From an uncultured Bacteroidales bacterium (GTDB lineage Bacteria > Bacteroidota > Bacteroidia > Bacteroidales > Bacteroidaceae): a stretch of DNA of 64,000 nucleotides. How positions within the stretch are numbered: the first letter of the stretch is position 1; every line of letters begins with the position of its first letter. The position numbers and the translations under genes were made by a program. Shown one piece after another: positions 62,307-64,000 of this stretch. The notes under the pieces are model-generated. The model ran no database searches. It saw nothing but the letters and a program-made list of their open reading frames with translations, and was not told the DNA's origin. Location of the stretch: positions 248,001 through 312,000 of the forward strand of contig CACWTU010000002.1 in the NCBI GenBank assembly GCA_902763885.1. The letters run 5' to 3'.

Positions 62307-64000
62307 ACCAGTCTTGATTTAGGATGTAGGGGGTACCGGAGGCGGTAATGCCGGCACCGCTGATGGTGTAGTGCTTTGAGAAGCTGTTGTTGTAGAACTC
62401 CACGCGGGCGTTGCCTTCCTTGTCAGTGATTACATTAGGATTCCAATAAACGGTTCTGCGGATATCGGTCTGACCCGGAACGGCTCCTTCAGGATATTGT
62501 GGGGCGTAGAACTCAACAGGGACAGAGAAGCCTTCAATGGTTGTGGTCCTGCGGCTCAGGTTACGGATATCCTTGTATGAGAGCAGGTCACGGTCGTTCT
62601 TGATGAGGATGTCAACCAGACGGTATCTCTGCCATGAGGTTTCAACCTCCTGGAACCATTCAATATCAAGATGCTTGCGGTGGTAATCCACAAGCAGGGG
62701 GGTGAACTCTGTGAGATGTCTGAGATACATTCCGTCATCAAACACTATGATACTCTTGACGTCAATCATATCAATGTTCATGGGTTCATCAAAAGGCTTC
62801 TTGTCAAGCACTTTCTCGGTATTGTGTACATAGAAGTATGGCGGATACTCCTCAAAACGGATACCTTTCTCAAGGAAATACCCCATGACATCAGTGGTGT
62901 ATTCGCCCAGATCCAGCTCCATCTCTGATTCCTTCTCAGCATCCCATGACGTAAAGGTGTCATAATCCACAAACTGGCGTTGCTCCGTGATATCCACATC
63001 CTGGAGTACGATACCCAGGTCTTCACGTATTATCAGCGGCATTCCGTCATCCTCTTTTTTCTTCTCGGCCGATGGGTCAACCACCTTGCGGTCATTATTG
63101 CTAAGGTCAATCTCCTGCTTGAGGAATGACCTGGATTCAGGCTTATCGGACCGTTCAAACTTGATACGGGTGCTGGTCTCAAACTTGGTCTTGCCGTTAC
63201 GCTTGTGCGTATAGAGGCTGATGGTCATCTTGGCCTTTCCGTAGAAATCACTCAGGTCAAATCCGAAATAACCGGTAGTGTCAGTATGATATTGGAATGA
63301 CTGGAAACGTGACTTGTCATCTGTGGGTATGACCGATGCATATACGTCAATGCCTGATGCAGGCTTGCGTTTGGAGTAGGTGAGCACCCAACCGTTCATG
63401 GTGAGGCTGTCCTCAACCCTGTGCTTCTCAGAGAAGAACTTCTGTCCGGTCATGAATTTCCACTCATAACGCTCCCAACCCTGTACCAGGGTGAGCAGGT
63501 TGAGGGCTTCGCGGTGTAGCGAATCATTGCTTTCAAGATACCATGCAGGGTCATGGATGAAACCCTTCAGGTCCGATGAGAGCAGCAGGTTGGTCTGCAG
63601 GTTCTCGGTTTGTCCGTTTCCGTAATCAGCCACGTCACGTACTGACAGGCAGAAACGGTCACGTATGGGATTGCCGTCCTTGTCAGTCAGTTTCAAGGAT
63701 AAGATCTCCTTGCTGAAAGGTTCGCGTGACATGCTGTCAGTGGCGAGTGATATGGTAGGACTGCGGAATTTGTCATTGTTGTGGAACAGACTGCGTGATG
63801 ACAGAATCTTGGCATTCTTGTCATAGAGTGTCATGCGGCATACGCCTATAGGCCAGCCTGCACAGTCTAAGGTAAGTGTAGTATCGGCAATGCTCTGTAT
63901 CTCCTTAAAATGAATCAAATCACCGCGGCAGGTCACGGCCAATCCTACAATCTGGCCTTCCAGATCAGGGGTTCGGTGGATATCAACCTCCATTACTGAG
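62305..64000 (-). CDS. Large envelope protein, C-terminal part (5' truncated)
   Basis: The frame stays open past the first Met (63993) to the window edge, so the N-terminus is missing. About 565 residues remain. Beta-rich repeats with carboxypeptidase-regulatory-like and macroglobulin-like strands (LKLTDKDGNPIRDRFCLSV, GWVLTYSKRKPASGIDVYAS, TDTTGYFGFDLSDFYGKAKM) and a final domain YWNPNVITDKEGNARVEFYN. It resembles Bacteroidetes alpha-2-macroglobulin-like or TonB-plug-associated surface proteins. Function unknown. Confidence 0.7.
   Translation of the reverse strand, partial: SVMEVDIHRTPDLEGQIVGLAVTCRGDLIHFKEIQSIADTTLTLDCAGWPIGVCRMTLYDKNAKILSSRSLFHNNDKFRSPTISLATDSMSREPFSKEILSLKLTDKDGNPIRDRFCLSVRDVADYGNGQTENLQTNLLLSSDLKGFIHDPAWYLESNDSLHREALNLLTLVQGWERYEWKFMTGQKFFSEKHRVEDSLTMNGWVLTYSKRKPASGIDVYASVIPTDDKSRFQSFQYHTDTTGYFGFDLSDFYGKAKMTISLYTHKRNGKTKFETSTRIKFERSDKPESRSFLKQEIDLSNNDRKVVDPSAEKKKEDDGMPLIIREDLGIVLQDVDITEQRQFVDYDTFTSWDAEKESEMELDLGEYTTDVMGYFLEKGIRFEEYPPYFYVHNTEKVLDKKPFDEPMNIDMIDVKSIIVFDDGMYLRHLTEFTPLLVDYHRKHLDIEWFQEVETSWQRYRLVDILIKNDRDLLSYKDIRNLSRRTTTIEGFSVPVEFYAPQYPEGAVPGQTDIRRTVYWNPNVITDKEGNARVEFYNNSFSKHYTISGAGITASGTPYILNQDW

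Overview
The window looks like chromosome of a Bacteroidales bacterium (Bacteroidaceae/Prevotellaceae-like gut or rumen lineage). Reasons: promoters carry the Bacteroidetes -7 box TAnnTTTG instead of a sigma70 -10, starts lack strong Shine-Dalgarno sequences, and the gene content is typical of the group: a GH97 glycosidase, DUF4105, a PorE-like OmpA lipoprotein, a GldE-type CorC protein, 6-bladed propeller lipoproteins, the lysS-gpsA-pgi order, and a KARI whose C-terminus ends RKLRPENN. There is no rRNA, CRISPR array, phage or transposase gene. One tRNA (Ser-GGA) is present.

Layout. 1-2.4 kb: end of a GH97 gene, a small lipoprotein, and a 470-bp intergenic region holding two different structured repeat elements. 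2.4-8.7 kb: lysS, gpsA, pgi and a BT2127-like HAD hydrolase, converging on aroC and a SlyD-like FKBP. 8.8-11.6 kb: one 917-residue fusion of DUF4105 and an alkaline-phosphatase-fold domain that has lost most metal ligands. 11.6-19.1 kb: an envelope cluster (coaX, outer-membrane barrel, TPR protein, LptC, GldE/CorC, PpiD). 19.3-24.5 kb: the branched-chain amino acid operon ilvD-ilvB-ilvN-ilvC on the minus strand. 25-28.8 kb: secA and a small unknown gene. 28.9-35.4 kb: a TetR-controlled RND efflux operon ending in a PII-like protein. 35.5-40.4 kb: thiL, lpxK, tRNA-Ser and an ExbB/ExbD energy-transduction operon with two ExbDs. 40.5-45.1 kb: thyA with a damaged folA, rsmF and porE.

45.2-51.0 kb: an ECF sigma factor, a membrane protein that may be its anti-sigma factor, and a propeller lipoprotein. 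topB and a second propeller paralogue follow. The second paralogue kept the sigma gene's promoter and first six codons but lost the sigma gene. 51.0-56.3 kb: an accessory island of small unknown genes, an immunity-like gene, a zinc-ribbon protein and a VapBC pair, bracketed by two direct copies of a ~137-bp palindromic repeat. 56.3-62.3 kb: both methylmalonyl-CoA mutase subunits and an AspT/YidE-type transporter. The window ends inside a large envelope protein.

The most interesting signals are non-coding. (1) Two 190-bp elements (1991-2181 and 24682-24871, opposite strands) share a conserved loop but close it with 21-bp stems of unrelated sequence, the covariation expected of a structured RNA. 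(2) The sigma promoter and 5' end are duplicated. (3) A family of gene-end hairpins with a GGGGAC/GTCCCC core is scattered through the window.
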